A stretch of DNA of 64,000 nt from Nocardia nova (GTDB lineage Bacteria > Actinomycetota > Actinomycetes > Mycobacteriales > Mycobacteriaceae), in the NCBI RefSeq assembly GCF_002933465.1, contig NZ_PSZE01000003.1:1-64000 (forward strand). Direction: 5' to 3'. Shown here in pieces: positions 25,267 through 39,150 of this stretch. The translations under genes were made by a program, and so were the position numbers. Under the pieces are notes generated by a model. The model ran no database searches, was not told where the DNA came from, and saw nothing but the letters and a program-made list of their open reading frames with translations. Numbering within the stretch: the first letter of the stretch is position 1; every line of letters begins with the position of its first letter.

Positions 25267-25307
25267 ACGAACGGCCGGGCCGGTGGAGAACCGGACCGGC
25301 CGTTCGT
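25267..25307 (-). terminator. Terminator after the gyrA-DUF3566 unit
   Basis: Perfect 12-base arms ACGAACGGCCGG (25267-25278) and CCGGCCGTTCGT (25296-25307), with further pairing inside the loop (CCGGT with ACCGG). It starts nine bases after the DUF3566 stop. No long T-run follows, which is common for terminators in GC-rich actinomycetes. Confidence 0.7.
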
Positions 25308-25315
25308 CGCGGTCG

Positions 25316-26290
25316 TCAGTCCGGATCGGCCAGCGTCACCTGCACGCCGCCCACCAGATCGGTGCACTGGTTGTAGATGAAGACACCCACCGTCGAGAGC
25401 GCGGTGAACAGCACCACGTTGATCAGGCCGATGACGGCCGCGTATCCGAATACGCTGCCGGCGTCGATGATCGTTGTCGCCGAGGAGTTGTTGTCGTTCA
25501 CCATGTCGGTGAAGGTGCTGTTCAGGCGGTCCCACACACCCATGCCGGAGAGCACGATGTAGAGGAATCCGACGGCCAGCATCCACACGAAGAACATGGC
25601 GACGCTGATCACCAGCGACACCTTCAACGTCGACCACGGGTCGATATGGCGCACCTGCACGGTCGCGCGCAACGGCTCACCGCTGGTCACCGCCTGGGCG
25701 ACCGCCGCCTGCGCGGCCGGCGAGACGGTCGGCGCCGCGGTCTTCACCGCCATCGGAACCGACTGTGCCGCACCGGCGTCCGCCTGCGGCAGCGGATGAC
25801 GCAGATCCGACAGATCGGGCAGATCCTTGATCAGTTCCGGCCGGGCGATGCTGCGGGTCGGTCCGTCGATGCCGACGGATTTCACCATCGCCGCTTCCTT
25901 GCGCGCGGCCTTGGCCGCGAGGTCGGTGGTGGTACGGGCGTTTTTCACCCCACCACCGAGTCCGGTCTGCGAGCTCGCCCGGCCCTGCACGGGAGCCTGG
26001 CCGGGGCGATTCAGATTCGACTGCGGCTCCCGCTGCGGCAGCTGCGACCAACCCTCCTCGAAGCGAGAACCACCACGACCCTCACCGGCCTCGGCGGCCT
26101 CCGGCGCCGAGGCGCCGGATTTCGCGGAATCGCCTTGCGACTCGGGGATTGCGGGCGAACTACCCGAGCCGTTGTCGGCCGACGACCCGGACCGCGGCGC
26201 CGGCCGCGGCGGAATCGGTGACGGTGCGATCCGCTCGGTCACACCGTTGGCGTGGTTTCGCTCGTCGTTCGGCTGATTCGGAGTGGTCAA
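25316..26290 (-). CDS. DUF3566 membrane protein (Rv0007-like)
   Basis: A 324-residue protein directly after gyrA on the same strand. The first 200 residues are Pro/Ser/Ala-rich and probably disordered. The C-terminal 110 residues carry DUF3566: a strand-rich start (ATVQVRHIDPWSTLKVSLVI), two membrane helices (about 222-246 and 278-305), and the GVWDRLNSTF stretch between them. DUF3566 proteins are membrane proteins of unknown role that accompany gyrA in actinomycetes. Confidence 0.88.
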   Translation of the reverse strand: MTTPNQPNDERNHANGVTERIAPSPIPPRPAPRSGSSADNGSGSSPAIPESQGDSAKSGASAPEAAEAGEGRGGSRFEEGWSQLPQREPQSNLNRPGQAPVQGRASSQTGLGGGVKNARTTTDLAAKAARKEAAMVKSVGIDGPTRSIARPELIKDLPDLSDLRHPLPQADAGAAQSVPMAVKTAAPTVSPAAQAAVAQAVTSGEPLRATVQVRHIDPWSTLKVSLVISVAMFFVWMLAVGFLYIVLSGMGVWDRLNSTFTDMVNDNNSSATTIIDAGSVFGYAAVIGLINVVLFTALSTVGVFIYNQCTDLVGGVQVTLADPD

Positions 26291-26369
26291 TGCAGAATCC
26301 TTCGATCCGTCGTGGCGCCGCTGCTTGTGGAGAAATTACCGCTTCCAGAACCTAACGCTAATCCGAGCC

Positions 26370-28868
<2,499 letters not shown>

Positions 28869-28940
28869 GAAGTCTCCTTAGAGGGCCTGTGCATAGGACT
28901 CGGCGTGCGGACGGGCGCGCAGTGCGCTGCGCAGCGCCGG

Positions 28941-31376
<2,436 letters not shown>

Positions 31377-31949
31377 TCAGCCGTAGGTGTCGCGCGGTCC
31401 CCGCCCCTTGATATGGCGCTCACCCTTGCGCCAACTCGGTGCGGCGGGACCGCTGATCTTCAGCGAGGTGACCACGCCCTGACCGACCGCGGCATTGATC
31501 TTCGCCAGTAACTGCGACTGCAGCATTCGCAACTGAGTGGCCCAGGCGGTGGATTCGGCCTGGATACTCAGCACGCCGTCGGTGAGCGATACCGGGTCGG
31601 CGTGTGCCGCGATGTCGTCGCCGACCACGACCGACCACCGGCCGAAAACCATTCCCTCGGCGACCTTTCCGGACCACCCGCGACTCTTGGCGAGCGATCC
31701 GGCCACTGCGGACAGCAGTTGCGGATCCCGATCGTCGGGCCGCGCACCGGACCAGCCGGAGCGCCGGCGCAGTGCTCGCACCCCGCCCTTACGCGGTGAG
31801 GCTCGCCCCTGGCCGACCGCCTTACCGCTGGCACGAGCCGCGGCGCGCGCCTCCTCCAGGGCACGACGAGCGAGGTCCACACCACGCAGTTCCGGTTCGG
31901 GGCCGGTGGACGGCGGGGAGCCGTCTTCGCGCCCGGGGTCTGCGGCCAC
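31377..31949 (-). CDS. DUF721 protein (Rv0004-like)
   Basis: A 190-residue protein of the DUF721/DciA-like family. The N-terminal half is Arg/Ala/Gly-rich and probably disordered; the C-terminal domain (about 90-175) has the family pattern [18 protein letters not shown] ... [17 protein letters not shown]. In mycobacteria the corresponding protein (DciA) interacts with the replicative helicase DnaB. GTG start at 31949 is supported by GGAAGGAG seven bases before it. It sits between recF and gyrB, as in other actinomycetes. Confidence 0.85.
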   Translation of the reverse strand: MAADPGREDGSPPSTGPEPELRGVDLARRALEEARAAARASGKAVGQGRASPRKGGVRALRRRSGWSGARPDDRDPQLLSAVAGSLAKSRGWSGKVAEGMVFGRWSVVVGDDIAAHADPVSLTDGVLSIQAESTAWATQLRMLQSQLLAKINAAVGQGVVTSLKISGPAAPSWRKGERHIKGRGPRDTYG

Positions 31950-32059
31950 CTTCGACTCCTTCCCGTCCGGTCACTGCATTGCGGCAAGGCTAGCCGCTGG
32001 GTCCGACAACTCGCGCCCCTTGCGCACGGGGCGGTTCGGTACGGGTGCGCCGATCGGCT

Positions 32060-33280
32060 TCACTCGATGTGCCAGCCTTCGGTGGTCTCCTCCGCGGTGG
32101 TCGGCGGCTCGACGACACGTGAGGTCCGCCCGTCCGCGCCGCCGTCGGTTTCGACCCGGACCGAGTTGGCCTCGAGTTCCGGCGGCACATCCTCGGGCAC
32201 CGCGGCCGTGATGAGCACTTGTTCGGCCCCGGCGGCCACCGCGGCCAACGCGGTGCGACGACGCCGATCCAATTCCGCGAACACATCGTCGAGCAGCAGC
32301 ACCGGATCGGTACCGGCACTGCGCAGCAGCTCGAAGGCGCCCAATCGCAGGGCCAACGCGAACGACCACGATTCCCCATGGCTGGCAAAGCCTTTCGCGG
32401 GCGACGAACCGAGCATCAGATCCAGATCGTCGCGATGCGGGCCGACCAGGCAGACCCCGCGCTCGAGTTCCTTGCCGCGCGCGGATGCCAACTCGCTCAA
32501 CATATTCGCCTCCAGCGCCTCGACATCGTCGGGCTGTGGAGAACGCTGTGGATCGAGGAACTCCTCGGGCAGCGCGGAACTGCGGTACCGGATGGCCGCG
32601 GTCCGGGATTCCGGGGCGATGGCCCGGTAGGCCTGCTCGAGATAGGGATGCAGTTCGTGCACCAGCCGCAACCGCTGCGCCAGCAGTTCGGCGCCGTGCG
32701 CGGCCAGATGCCCGTCCCAGACGTCGAGGGTGCTCAATTCGGCCGGCGCGCCCGAGCGCGAACGAGCGTGCCGCCCCGCTGTTTTCAACAGTGCGGAGCG
32801 CTGCCGCAGCACACGGTCGTAATCCGAGCGCACCGCCGCCAGCCGCGGCAGCCGGGCGGTGGCCAGTTCATCGAGGAAACGGCGGCGTTCGGACGGGTCG
32901 CCGCGGACCAGCGCCAGATCCTCCGGCGCGAACAGCACGGTCTGGAGGATCCCGAGGATCTCGCGGGTGCGGCGGACCGGTGACCGATTGATCTGAGCGC
33001 GATTGGCGGCGCTCTGATTCAACTCCACATCGATGCGCAGTTCGCGGCCACCGTTGACGACGGTGGCGCCGATCCGAGATCGCTGCTGCCCCAACCTGAT
33101 CAGCGGAGCATCGCCGGCAACCCGGTGGGAACCGAGTGTGGACAGATAACCGACGGCCTCGATGAGATTGGTCTTACCGTTGCCGTTCGACCCCAGGAAA
33201 ACGGTTCTGCCTGTGGGTAATTCGAGGTCGGCATGCTCCCAGGAGCGGAAATCGCGCAGCGTGAGCGTTCGAATGTGCAT
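32060..33280 (-). CDS. recF: DNA replication/repair protein RecF
   Basis: A 406-residue SMC-like ATPase that helps load RecA at gaps. Walker [10 protein letters not shown] is near residue 30, the ABC-type signature-like LASARGKE lies in the C-terminal half, and Walker B with the D-loop reads [12 protein letters not shown] near 325. The [12 protein letters not shown] segment is typical of RecF. The ATG at 33280 gives the family start [14 protein letters not shown]; the upstream extension is not conserved. dnaN, the usual partner, precedes it on the same strand. Confidence 0.96.
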   Translation of the reverse strand: MHIRTLTLRDFRSWEHADLELPTGRTVFLGSNGNGKTNLIEAVGYLSTLGSHRVAGDAPLIRLGQQRSRIGATVVNGGRELRIDVELNQSAANRAQINRSPVRRTREILGILQTVLFAPEDLALVRGDPSERRRFLDELATARLPRLAAVRSDYDRVLRQRSALLKTAGRHARSRSGAPAELSTLDVWDGHLAAHGAELLAQRLRLVHELHPYLEQAYRAIAPESRTAAIRYRSSALPEEFLDPQRSPQPDDVEALEANMLSELASARGKELERGVCLVGPHRDDLDLMLGSSPAKGFASHGESWSFALALRLGAFELLRSAGTDPVLLLDDVFAELDRRRRTALAAVAAGAEQVLITAAVPEDVPPELEANSVRVETDGGADGRTSRVVEPPTTAEETTEGWHIE

Positions 33281-33390
33281 GGATGAACCCGCCGTCACCA
33301 GGCACTTTGTGACGGACCGGTCGAAATGCACACGCGCCCGGGGTTTTTCACAGGTTTATCAACATCTCCACAGGTCGGGTTGAACGAGTG

Positions 33391-33425
33391 CCGCCTCGCC
33401 GGTCGTGTCGTGGCCGGCGAGGCGG
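33391..33425 (-). terminator. Terminator after dnaN
   Basis: Perfect 12-base arms CCGCCTCGCCGG (33391-33402) and CCGGCGAGGCGG (33414-33425) around 11 bases. It begins about 20 bases after the dnaN stop and lies before recF, so it may reduce read-through from dnaN to recF. Confidence 0.75.
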
Positions 33426-33446
33426 GGAGGATCGGAACCGAATCAA

Positions 33447-34616
33447 TCAGCCGGGCAAACGAACCGGCATCAGCAGGTAGATGTAATTGCTCGACAGCGC
33501 CGCGAACGCACCGGACTCCGAAAGCTCCGGCTCCTCGTCGGTGGTCGGGCACATCACCGCGGGGCGGCTGGGTGTGGTGAAACCGAAGGTCACCCGGTCC
33601 GAATGCAGCGCCGACAGACCGTCGTTGAGGTAACCGGGGTTGAACGCGATGGTCAGCGGCTCACCGCGGAACTCGGCCTCCAGCCACTCCTCGGCGCGAC
33701 CGGCATCGTCACCCCCGGCAGACAGCTGTAGGCCCTGGTCGGAGAATTCGAGCCGCACCTGGGCGCCGCGCTCGGCGACCAGGGCCACACGTTTGATGGC
33801 CTCGATCAGTGCGCTCACCTGCAGGGTCGCGATCGAGGTGTGCTCCTTGGGGAGCAACTGGCGGAACTTGGGGAATTCCGCGTCGAGCAGTCGTGTGGTG
33901 GTCCGGCGGCCGCCGTTGACGATCCCCAGCAGTCCGTCGGTCCCGGTGCCGAAGGCCAGCTGGACGGGCGCGTCGGAGGCTCCGAGCGTCTTCGCCGATT
34001 CCGACAGCGTGCGGGCCGGGACCAGGACCGCGGTCTCCACATCCGGGCGACCGGGCTGCCACTCCAGATGCCGCACCGCCAGGCGGAAGCGGTCGGTGGC
34101 TGCCAGAACCACCTGGGAGCCCTCGATTTCGACGCGGATGCCGGTCAGCATCGGCAGCGTGTCGTCGCGGCCGGCGGCGACGGCCACCTGGCCCACTGCC
34201 TCGGAGAACAGATCCACACCCAGTTCGCCGGTCTGCGGTGGCAGTTCGGGCAACTGGGGATAATCCTCGACCGGCATGGTCGGCAGCGAGAACTTGGCGC
34301 TGCCACACGCGATCAGCACACGGGTGCCGTCGACCGAGACGTCGACCGGCTTGTTGGACAGCGCCTTGGTGATGTCGGCCAGCAGGCGGCCGGAGACCAG
34401 CACCTGTCCCGGGCCGGCCACCTCGGCGGCGACGCGCATCTGCGCGGAGACCTCGTAGTCGAATCCGGAGACCGTGAGGCCGTCCTCGTCGGCCACGAGC
34501 AGCACACCGCCCAGGACGGGCACGGGCGGGCGAGACGGCAGGCTACGGGCCACCCAGGCGACGGATTCCGCGAAATCCTCGCGAGCGACCCGAAACTTCA
34601 TACTTGCAAGCTCCAT
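33447..34616 (-). CDS. dnaN: DNA polymerase III beta sliding clamp
   Basis: A 389-residue ring clamp that holds the replicative polymerase on DNA. The three repeated clamp domains cover roughly 1-125, 130-255 and 258-389, with family stretches such as [16 protein letters not shown] near 118 and the C-terminal [10 protein letters not shown], where partner clamp-binding motifs dock. The ATG at 34616 gives [10 protein letters not shown]; an ATG at 34601 with GGAG nine bases before it is also possible. The oriC region separates it from dnaA. Confidence 0.96.
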   Translation of the reverse strand: MELASMKFRVAREDFAESVAWVARSLPSRPPVPVLGGVLLVADEDGLTVSGFDYEVSAQMRVAAEVAGPGQVLVSGRLLADITKALSNKPVDVSVDGTRVLIACGSAKFSLPTMPVEDYPQLPELPPQTGELGVDLFSEAVGQVAVAAGRDDTLPMLTGIRVEIEGSQVVLAATDRFRLAVRHLEWQPGRPDVETAVLVPARTLSESAKTLGASDAPVQLAFGTGTDGLLGIVNGGRRTTTRLLDAEFPKFRQLLPKEHTSIATLQVSALIEAIKRVALVAERGAQVRLEFSDQGLQLSAGGDDAGRAEEWLEAEFRGEPLTIAFNPGYLNDGLSALHSDRVTFGFTTPSRPAVMCPTTDEEPELSESGAFAALSSNYIYLLMPVRLPG

Positions 34617-34927
34617 CGCTCGGTATGTCCTCTCCCAGTCTCGATCGGTCGTGATCTGTTCGACGCCGTGGTGATCAGCGTGGTTCATACAACAGCGTGG
34701 TTCGCGCGGCAATGCGGTCGAAACGACTCGCCCGTACGTACCGCAGTGTGGCACAGGCGACCGACATCAAACCGTACCCGCGCAGGCGGGCGATGACTAC
34801 GTCACCCCCTCGCCCGGTGCGTCGTCCGCCGGATGGGCCGGACCCGTTCCGCTCCTTGCTTCGTTCGGATGTGGAGTGCCACGAATCGATCCGTCGACAT
34901 CCGAGCCGAGTTTCCACACAGCCTGTT

Positions 34928-34991
34928 TTCAAGAAGAAATCTAAAGAAGAAGAACTGAAGTAGTAGTAGGCACTGTGGATTCTGTGGACGC
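34928..34991. promoter_or_regulatory. Candidate DNA-unwinding element with DnaA-trio-like repeats and two DnaA boxes
   Basis: A purine-rich, AT-rich run with AAGAAG and AAAGAAGAAGAA leads to TAGTAGTAG (34961-34969), then a short GC-containing spacer and two close DnaA-box-like sites (34974-34982, 34983-34991). Read on the minus strand this is box, box, spacer, then a strand whose 3'-to-5' sequence is GATGATGAA, the order of the bacterial unwinding element with DnaA-trios described in Bacillus subtilis. Confidence 0.6.
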
Positions 34992-35139
34992 GGCCCGTCC
35001 GCCCAGCTCAGGTGGCGTGGCGGCGTGGGGATGTCCGGCGGGTGACTCGAGGATGAACAGTGGGCCACTGTGGAGTCCTCGAAACTGTTCAACTTCCATC
35101 CTCGAGCCATCCTCGAGTTCTTCCATGGCCCGAGACCTG

Positions 35140-35148
35140 TTGTGCACA
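35140..35148 (+). promoter_or_regulatory. DnaA box TTGTGCACA
   Basis: A full nine-base match to a known DnaA-box form, in the centre of oriC. It is the best single box in the region; the others differ from TTGTCCACA or TTATCCACA at one to three positions. Confidence 0.85.
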
Positions 35149-35177
35149 CCTGTGTGCCGATCGGTGCACTACCGGGG

Positions 35178-35219
35178 GATTCCTCGAGGACCTGACAGGG
35201 AGTCCTCGAGGAATCCACA
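35178..35219. repeat. oriC 42-bp module, copy 1
   Basis: GAT then TCCTCGAGGA (35181-35190), a 12-base spacer, TCCTCGAGGA (35203-35212) and then ATCCACA. The two palindromes are 22 bp apart, about two helix turns, so both face the same side of DNA. It matches copy 2 at 37 of 42 positions, with all five differences in the spacer. Confidence 0.9.
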
Positions 35220-35352
35220 TGCCGATTCGACCGTCTTCGCAGTTCGGACCCCGTGGACGAATTCGGCTGTGGGAACTGTGGACCGAGGGCTGTGAACGAA
35301 TGCGTGCACAGCCCCGTGCATCGACTGTGCGCAACCTCGAGGACAAACCTGG

Positions 35353-35394
35353 GATTCCTCGAGGACTCCACAAGGACTCCTCGAGGAATCCACA
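35353..35394. repeat. oriC 42-bp module, copy 2
   Basis: Same plan as copy 1, 175 bp away: palindromes at 35356-35365 and 35378-35387, 22 bp apart, ending in ATCCACA. Its spacer contains an extra TCCACA word, so this copy carries two DnaA-box-like sites. The palindromes and the flanking bases are perfectly conserved between copies. Confidence 0.9.
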
Positions 35395-35402
35395 ACACGA
35401 AA

Positions 35403-35439
35403 AAGCCGATCCACCCAGGTCAACCGGGTGGATCGGCTT
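35403..35439 (-). terminator. Terminator after dnaA
   Basis: Perfect 14-base arms AAGCCGATCCACCC (35403-35416) and GGGTGGATCGGCTT (35426-35439) with a nine-base loop. Read on the minus strand it ends in a run of T. It starts 11 bases after the dnaA stop and keeps dnaA transcription out of oriC. Confidence 0.85.
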
Positions 35440-35449
35440 GTGTAGCGAT

Positions 35450-37543
35450 TCAGCGTGAGCGCTGTTTGATTCGGGCTGTGAGTTCTTGGACCTGGTCGTA
35501 GACCCGGCGGCGCTCGGTCATCTCCTTGCGCACTTTCTTCTCCGCGTACATGACCGTCGTATGGTCGCGACCGAAGGCCTGGCCGATCTTCGGCAGCGAA
35601 AGGTCGGTCAGTTCCCGGCACAGGTACATCGCGATCTGGCGAGCCTGCGCCAGCGGCCGGGCCTTACCGGGACCGGTCAGCTCCTCCAGCGTGGTGTTGA
35701 AGTATTCCGCGGTCACGGCCATGATCGTCGACGCCGTGATCTCGATGGTGGTGGTGTCCGGCATCAGATCGCGCAGTACGACCTCGGCCAGCGACAGATC
35801 CAGCGGCTGCCCGTTGAGGGAGGCGAAGGCCGTCACCCGGATCAACGCGCCCTCGAGTTCACGGATATTGCGCTCGACCCGGCTGGCGATCAGTTCCAGC
35901 ACGTCGTGCGGCACATCGAGGCGATCCATCCGCGCCTTCTTGCGCAAAATCGCGATCCGGGTCTCCAGCTCCGGCGGCTGCACGTCGGTGATCAGGCCCC
36001 ATTCGAACCGGGTGCGCAGTCGCTCCTCGAGCGTCGCCAGTTGCTTCGGTGGCCGATCGGAGGACACCACGATCTGCTTGTTCGCGTTGTGCAGGGTGTT
36101 GAAGGTGTGGAAAAACTCCTCCTGGATGCCTTCTTTACCCTCGATGAACTGGATGTCGTCCACCAGCAGGATGTCGGTCTCGCGATAGCGCCGCTTGAAC
36201 GCCACTTTCCGGTCGTCGCGCAGACTGTTGATGAAGTCGTTGGTGAATTCCTCGGTCGAGACGTACTTGACGCGCATCCCGGGGAACAGCCGCTGGGCAT
36301 AATGCCCAGCCGCGTGCAGCAGATGCGTCTTTCCCAGACCGGAAGCCCCCCAGACGAACAGCGGGTTGTACGCACGGGCCGGCGCCTCGGCGATCGCGAC
36401 CGCCGCCGCGTGGGCGAATCGGTTCGAGGCGCCGATGACGAAGGTCTCGAATGTGTATTTGGCGTTCAGGCTGGCCGAGGAGTTCGCGGGGGCGGGCGTC
36501 GGCGGTTCCGGCGACTTCGTGAAATACGTCGGCCAGGAATTGCGCGCGCTCACCACCGGTTCGTCGGCTTCTTCGGCCGCGCCCGGACGCTGACCGGCCT
36601 CCGGCTCCGGTGCGAACAGCGCCTCCTGTCCGGGATGTCCGCCCGGCCGGGGCAGCTCCTGATCGTGACGCAGTGGTTCGGTCTCCCGGCGCAGTGCCTC
36701 CTGGGGATGCGGTTCGTGGTCTCGGCGCAGGGTGTCCGCCTCGCGCCGCAGCGAATCCGGACCGTGCAGGCCGTGCAGGCTGTCCGGGTCCCGCCGCAGG
36801 CCGTCGGCTTCGCGGCGGAGTACGTCCGGGTCGCGGCGGAGTACGTCCGGGTCGTGGCGGAAGGCCTCGGCGTCGCGGAATGCCTCGGCGTCGCGGAAGG
36901 CCTCGGCGTCGCGGCGCAGATCGTCGGGATCGCGACGCAGGCTTTCCGGATGCCGGACCAGCGCTTCGTCGTGCAGATGTGCTTCCGGGTCCCGGCGCAG
37001 CGGGGAGGACGGTCCGAGGTTGTCCGGCAATTCCCCGGCCATCGGTGCGGACGGATATTCACCCTGGGGATAGGCGGTCCGGGCCTGGTAGTCGGCTGGG
37101 GAAAGATAGCGTGGCGTGGGGAAATCGTCGGCGTCGGGATACTGCGCCGGCGCCGGGAAACCGACCGGTTCGCGGGGCTTGTCGCGCATCCGCTCCGGGC
37201 GTGATGTCAGGCGAGCATGGCGGGCACCGGCGCCGGGACGGTCCGGCGGCGGGTTGGCCGGCGCGGCGATCCGGACGCCCAGACCCTCGACCTGCGGGCC
37301 CAGCCGGCGGGCCAGCGACCGCAGAATCGGTTCGCGTAGATCGCGTTCTATGGCCTCCTGGGCCAGGGAGGAAGGCACCGAGAGCAGGGCAAAGCCTTGT
37401 GCGACCGTCAGCGGCTTGACCAGGCCGAGCCACGCCTTCTGGGCGTTGGTCACCGGCGGGATGGCTCCGTCGGTGGAGCCGGCAGTGAGCTCGGCGACCA
37501 CTTCGGGCCAGACCGCGGTCAACACGTTCTGCTCGTCGTCCAC
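35450..37543 (-). CDS. dnaA: Chromosomal replication initiator DnaA, with long repetitive linker
   Basis: A 697-residue DnaA, the AAA+ protein that opens oriC. Domain I (about 1-95) starts [19 protein letters not shown]. Domain II is very long (about 100-360) and rich in Arg, Asp, Glu and Pro, with repeated LRRDPD and DAEAFR units. The AAA+ domain holds Walker [10 protein letters not shown] (about 399-407), [13 protein letters not shown] and the sensor regions. Domain IV ends with the DNA-binding signature [15 protein letters not shown]. Mycobacterial DnaA has about 507 residues, so the extra length lies in the linker. GTG start at 37543. Confidence 0.96.
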   Translation of the reverse strand: MDDEQNVLTAVWPEVVAELTAGSTDGAIPPVTNAQKAWLGLVKPLTVAQGFALLSVPSSLAQEAIERDLREPILRSLARRLGPQVEGLGVRIAAPANPPPDRPGAGARHARLTSRPERMRDKPREPVGFPAPAQYPDADDFPTPRYLSPADYQARTAYPQGEYPSAPMAGELPDNLGPSSPLRRDPEAHLHDEALVRHPESLRRDPDDLRRDAEAFRDAEAFRDAEAFRHDPDVLRRDPDVLRREADGLRRDPDSLHGLHGPDSLRREADTLRRDHEPHPQEALRRETEPLRHDQELPRPGGHPGQEALFAPEPEAGQRPGAAEEADEPVVSARNSWPTYFTKSPEPPTPAPANSSASLNAKYTFETFVIGASNRFAHAAAVAIAEAPARAYNPLFVWGASGLGKTHLLHAAGHYAQRLFPGMRVKYVSTEEFTNDFINSLRDDRKVAFKRRYRETDILLVDDIQFIEGKEGIQEEFFHTFNTLHNANKQIVVSSDRPPKQLATLEERLRTRFEWGLITDVQPPELETRIAILRKKARMDRLDVPHDVLELIASRVERNIRELEGALIRVTAFASLNGQPLDLSLAEVVLRDLMPDTTTIEITASTIMAVTAEYFNTTLEELTGPGKARPLAQARQIAMYLCRELTDLSLPKIGQAFGRDHTTVMYAEKKVRKEMTERRRVYDQVQELTARIKQRSR
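36815..36914. repeat. 21-bp and 18-bp tandem repeats in the dnaA linker
   Basis: Two 21-bp units (36815-36835, 36836-36856) differ by one base and code for repeats of LRRDPDV type. Three 18-bp units (36861-36878, 36879-36896, 36897-36914) differ by one base and code for three DAEAFR units. The near-identity at DNA level points to recent expansion by slippage, in frame, in DnaA domain II. Confidence 0.9.
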
Positions 37544-37654
37544 GTATTATTTCCTCCCCGGAGCAAGTCGACAGGAGCTCCAACGGTCGGCGACCACTGA
37601 CAAGCCTGGCCGTCAGCCATACGAATATGCCACTCCAGGGGTCTTTCCACACAA

Positions 37655-37663
37655 TTATCCACA
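37655..37663 (+). promoter_or_regulatory. DnaA box TTATCCACA upstream of dnaA
   Basis: A full match to the strong Escherichia coli-type DnaA box, 112 bp upstream of the dnaA start. It probably allows autoregulation or forms part of an extended origin. Confidence 0.8.
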
Positions 37664-37905
37664 GATGTGGAGAACTCGGATGATTCGTGGCTTGCTGCGA
37701 CAACCCCCCGGTCAGCGCCTGGACCTGCGCTTCTACAGCTATCTTCTAGCTATGAATCGTAGTGGGTCCGCGGTGGCTGTGACAAGGGCGGTTCACGACC
37801 GCGCCGTCCACACGGCGCGTCGCGGCAGCTCGGTGCGTCGCGTGGCGCGAACGGATATCGCCGACCCGGGAAGCAGTGGCGGGCGTCTCATGAGGGACCC
37901 CGAGT

Positions 37906-37934
37906 TTGACCCTCTCCTGGCTGATCAGTACCCT
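37906..37934 (+). promoter_or_regulatory. Likely rpmH promoter
   Basis: TTGACC and TACCCT are separated by 17 bases, a good housekeeping sigma-factor promoter for a GC-rich actinomycete. It lies about 180 bp before rpmH and reads toward rpmH, rnpA, yidD and yidC. Confidence 0.6.
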
Positions 37935-38114
37935 CGTACAGTCACCCGTTGACGCGGTGTTGGCTGCCTGCTGCCCGGTCGAATCGTCGATCCAGCGGGA
38001 CTACCACGCAATGGGCGTTGTGCCGATGAAGACCAGTTTTCATCGCGACCACATACGTTTCACCGAACAGCTTCGGGCGCCGCCTGGTGCCCACCAACTC
38101 GAGGAGTGTTGACC

Positions 38115-38258
38115 GTGGCCAAGGGCAAGCGGACGTTCCAGCCGAACAACCGTCGTCGTGCGCGGGTCCACGGCTTCCGCCTCCGGATGCGCACCCGTGC
38201 CGGGCGCGCGATCGTGTCGGCGCGCCGTCGCAAGGGCCGCGCCTCTCTGACGGCCTGA
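38115..38258 (+). CDS. rpmH: 50S ribosomal protein L34
   Basis: A 47-residue, very basic protein, starting [20 protein letters not shown], an unmistakable L34 that binds 23S rRNA. The GTG at 38115 is eight bases after GAGGAG; an in-frame TTG six bases earlier is less likely. It heads the rpmH-rnpA-yidD-yidC-jag unit, divergent from dnaA as in nearly all bacteria. Confidence 0.97.
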   Translation: MAKGKRTFQPNNRRRARVHGFRLRMRTRAGRAIVSARRRKGRASLTA

Positions 38259-38343
38259 TCGCACGGCATCGGCATCGCCGCCATGCCTGACTCGTCGATC
38301 GTCTCGCTGCTTCCGTTCACCCGCTACGTGCTCGGACACTCGG

Positions 38344-38784
38344 GTGTTGCCTGAGCCGTACCGGCTGCATCATCGTGCCGACTTCTCCCGGACGGTGCGA
38401 CGTGGCCGACGAGTCGGGAGACGGGACATCGTCGTGCATGTGGTGGTGCCGTCGGCGTCGGCGGAGATGAGATCCGACGATGCCGTGAGCTCCGACGACG
38501 CGGCGGCTCCGTCGCTCGCACGCTTCGGTGGTCCTCGTTTCGGATTGATCGTCAGCAAGGCGGTGGGCACCGCGGTGGTTCGACACCGCGTCGCCCGCCG
38601 CCTGCGTCATATCTGCGCCGGTGTCGTCGCAGGTCTACCGGTAGAGGCCGATGTCGTGATCCGCGCCCTCCCGGGTGCCGCGGTGGCGACCTCGGCGGAG
38701 CTGGACCAGCAATTACGGTCCGCGCTGCGGAAATTGTCGTTCGATCTCTCCGCCGCGCGGGTGGCTTCGAGTGATGCGCCATGA
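38344..38784 (+). CDS. rnpA: Ribonuclease P protein component
   Basis: A 146-residue basic protein that assists the RNase P RNA in trimming tRNA 5' ends. It begins LPEPYRLHHRADFSRTVRRG and carries the family RNR-like helix as VVRHRVARRLRHI near 78. A Ser/Asp/Ala-rich insert (about 38-57) is extra compared with E. coli RnpA. GTG start at 38344. It overlaps yidD by ATGA. Confidence 0.93.
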   Translation: MLPEPYRLHHRADFSRTVRRGRRVGRRDIVVHVVVPSASAEMRSDDAVSSDDAAAPSLARFGGPRFGLIVSKAVGTAVVRHRVARRLRHICAGVVAGLPVEADVVIRALPGAAVATSAELDQQLRSALRKLSFDLSAARVASSDAP

Positions 38785-39146
38785 ACCGCCTGCGCGTGGT
38801 GACGCGGCTTCCGGCGAATCTCTTGATCTTTCTGATCGAGCTGTATCGGACGTACGTCTCCCCCACCCGCATGCCGGTGTGCCGATTCACCCCGACCTGT
38901 AGCGAGTACGCGGTGACGGCTCTGCGTACTCGCGGGCTGTTCGTCGGTCTCGGATTGACGGCCGTGCGTCTGGCCAAATGCGCGCCCTGGCACCCTGGTG
39001 GGTGGGACCCGGTTCCGGAACGGAAACGGGCTGCCGCCGAAGCGGCTCACGAGACGAGGCGGGCCCACGACGAGGCGGCCGAACACAAGTCTTGTAAAGG
39101 GTCGCCGCGTGCGGTGACCGGCGACACGACCGACGGGAGTACATAG
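38781..39146 (+). CDS. yidD: Membrane protein insertion efficiency factor YidD
   Basis: A 121-residue protein with the YidD signature [11 protein letters not shown] near residue 35 and [13 protein letters not shown] near 68, three conserved cysteines included. The N-terminal helix is amphipathic. A 40-residue Ala/Glu/His-rich tail beyond the core is probably disordered. It assists YidC-dependent membrane insertion and lies between rnpA and yidC, its standard place. Confidence 0.93.
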   Translation: MNRLRVVTRLPANLLIFLIELYRTYVSPTRMPVCRFTPTCSEYAVTALRTRGLFVGLGLTAVRLAKCAPWHPGGWDPVPERKRAAAEAAHETRRAHDEAAEHKSCKGSPRAVTGDTTDGST

Positions 39147-39150
39147 AGCC

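Larger units (their letters stand above)
34617..35449. other. oriC: Origin of replication oriC
   Basis: This 833-bp gene-free stretch between dnaN and dnaA has many DnaA-box-like TCCACA/TGTGGA words: the perfect variant TTGTGCACA (35140-35148), GTTTCCACA (34910-34918), TGTGGATTC (34974-34982), TGTGGACGC (34983-34991), TGTGGACCG (35279-35287), TGTGCGCAA (35326-35334), GACTCCACA (35364-35372) and two GAATCCACA (35211-35219, 35386-35394). An A-rich stretch lies at 34928-34960. Seven to eight CTCGAG palindromes are concentrated at 35046-35387. The dnaA terminator closes the right edge. Confidence 0.9.
37544..38114. other. 571-bp dnaA-rpmH divergent region
   Basis: No gene is seen. It must hold the dnaA promoter and the rpmH promoter. 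A DnaA box lies at 37655-37663 close to the dnaA start, so DnaA may control its own gene. TTTCCACACA and TGTGGAGAA next to that box are further weak matches. A second DnaA-box cluster on this side of dnaA is common in actinomycetes. Confidence 0.6.

Noticed and set aside
34802..35621. Open frames across oriC on both strands
   Set aside because: They read through DnaA boxes, palindromes and a terminator; no protein-like composition.
35486..37204. A 572-codon plus-strand frame opposite dnaA
   Set aside because: Antisense of dnaA, produced by its repeat-rich linker; no family features.
38054..38070. CGTTTCACCGAACAG as a parS site near rpmH
   Set aside because: The right half does not match and the site is not palindromic.
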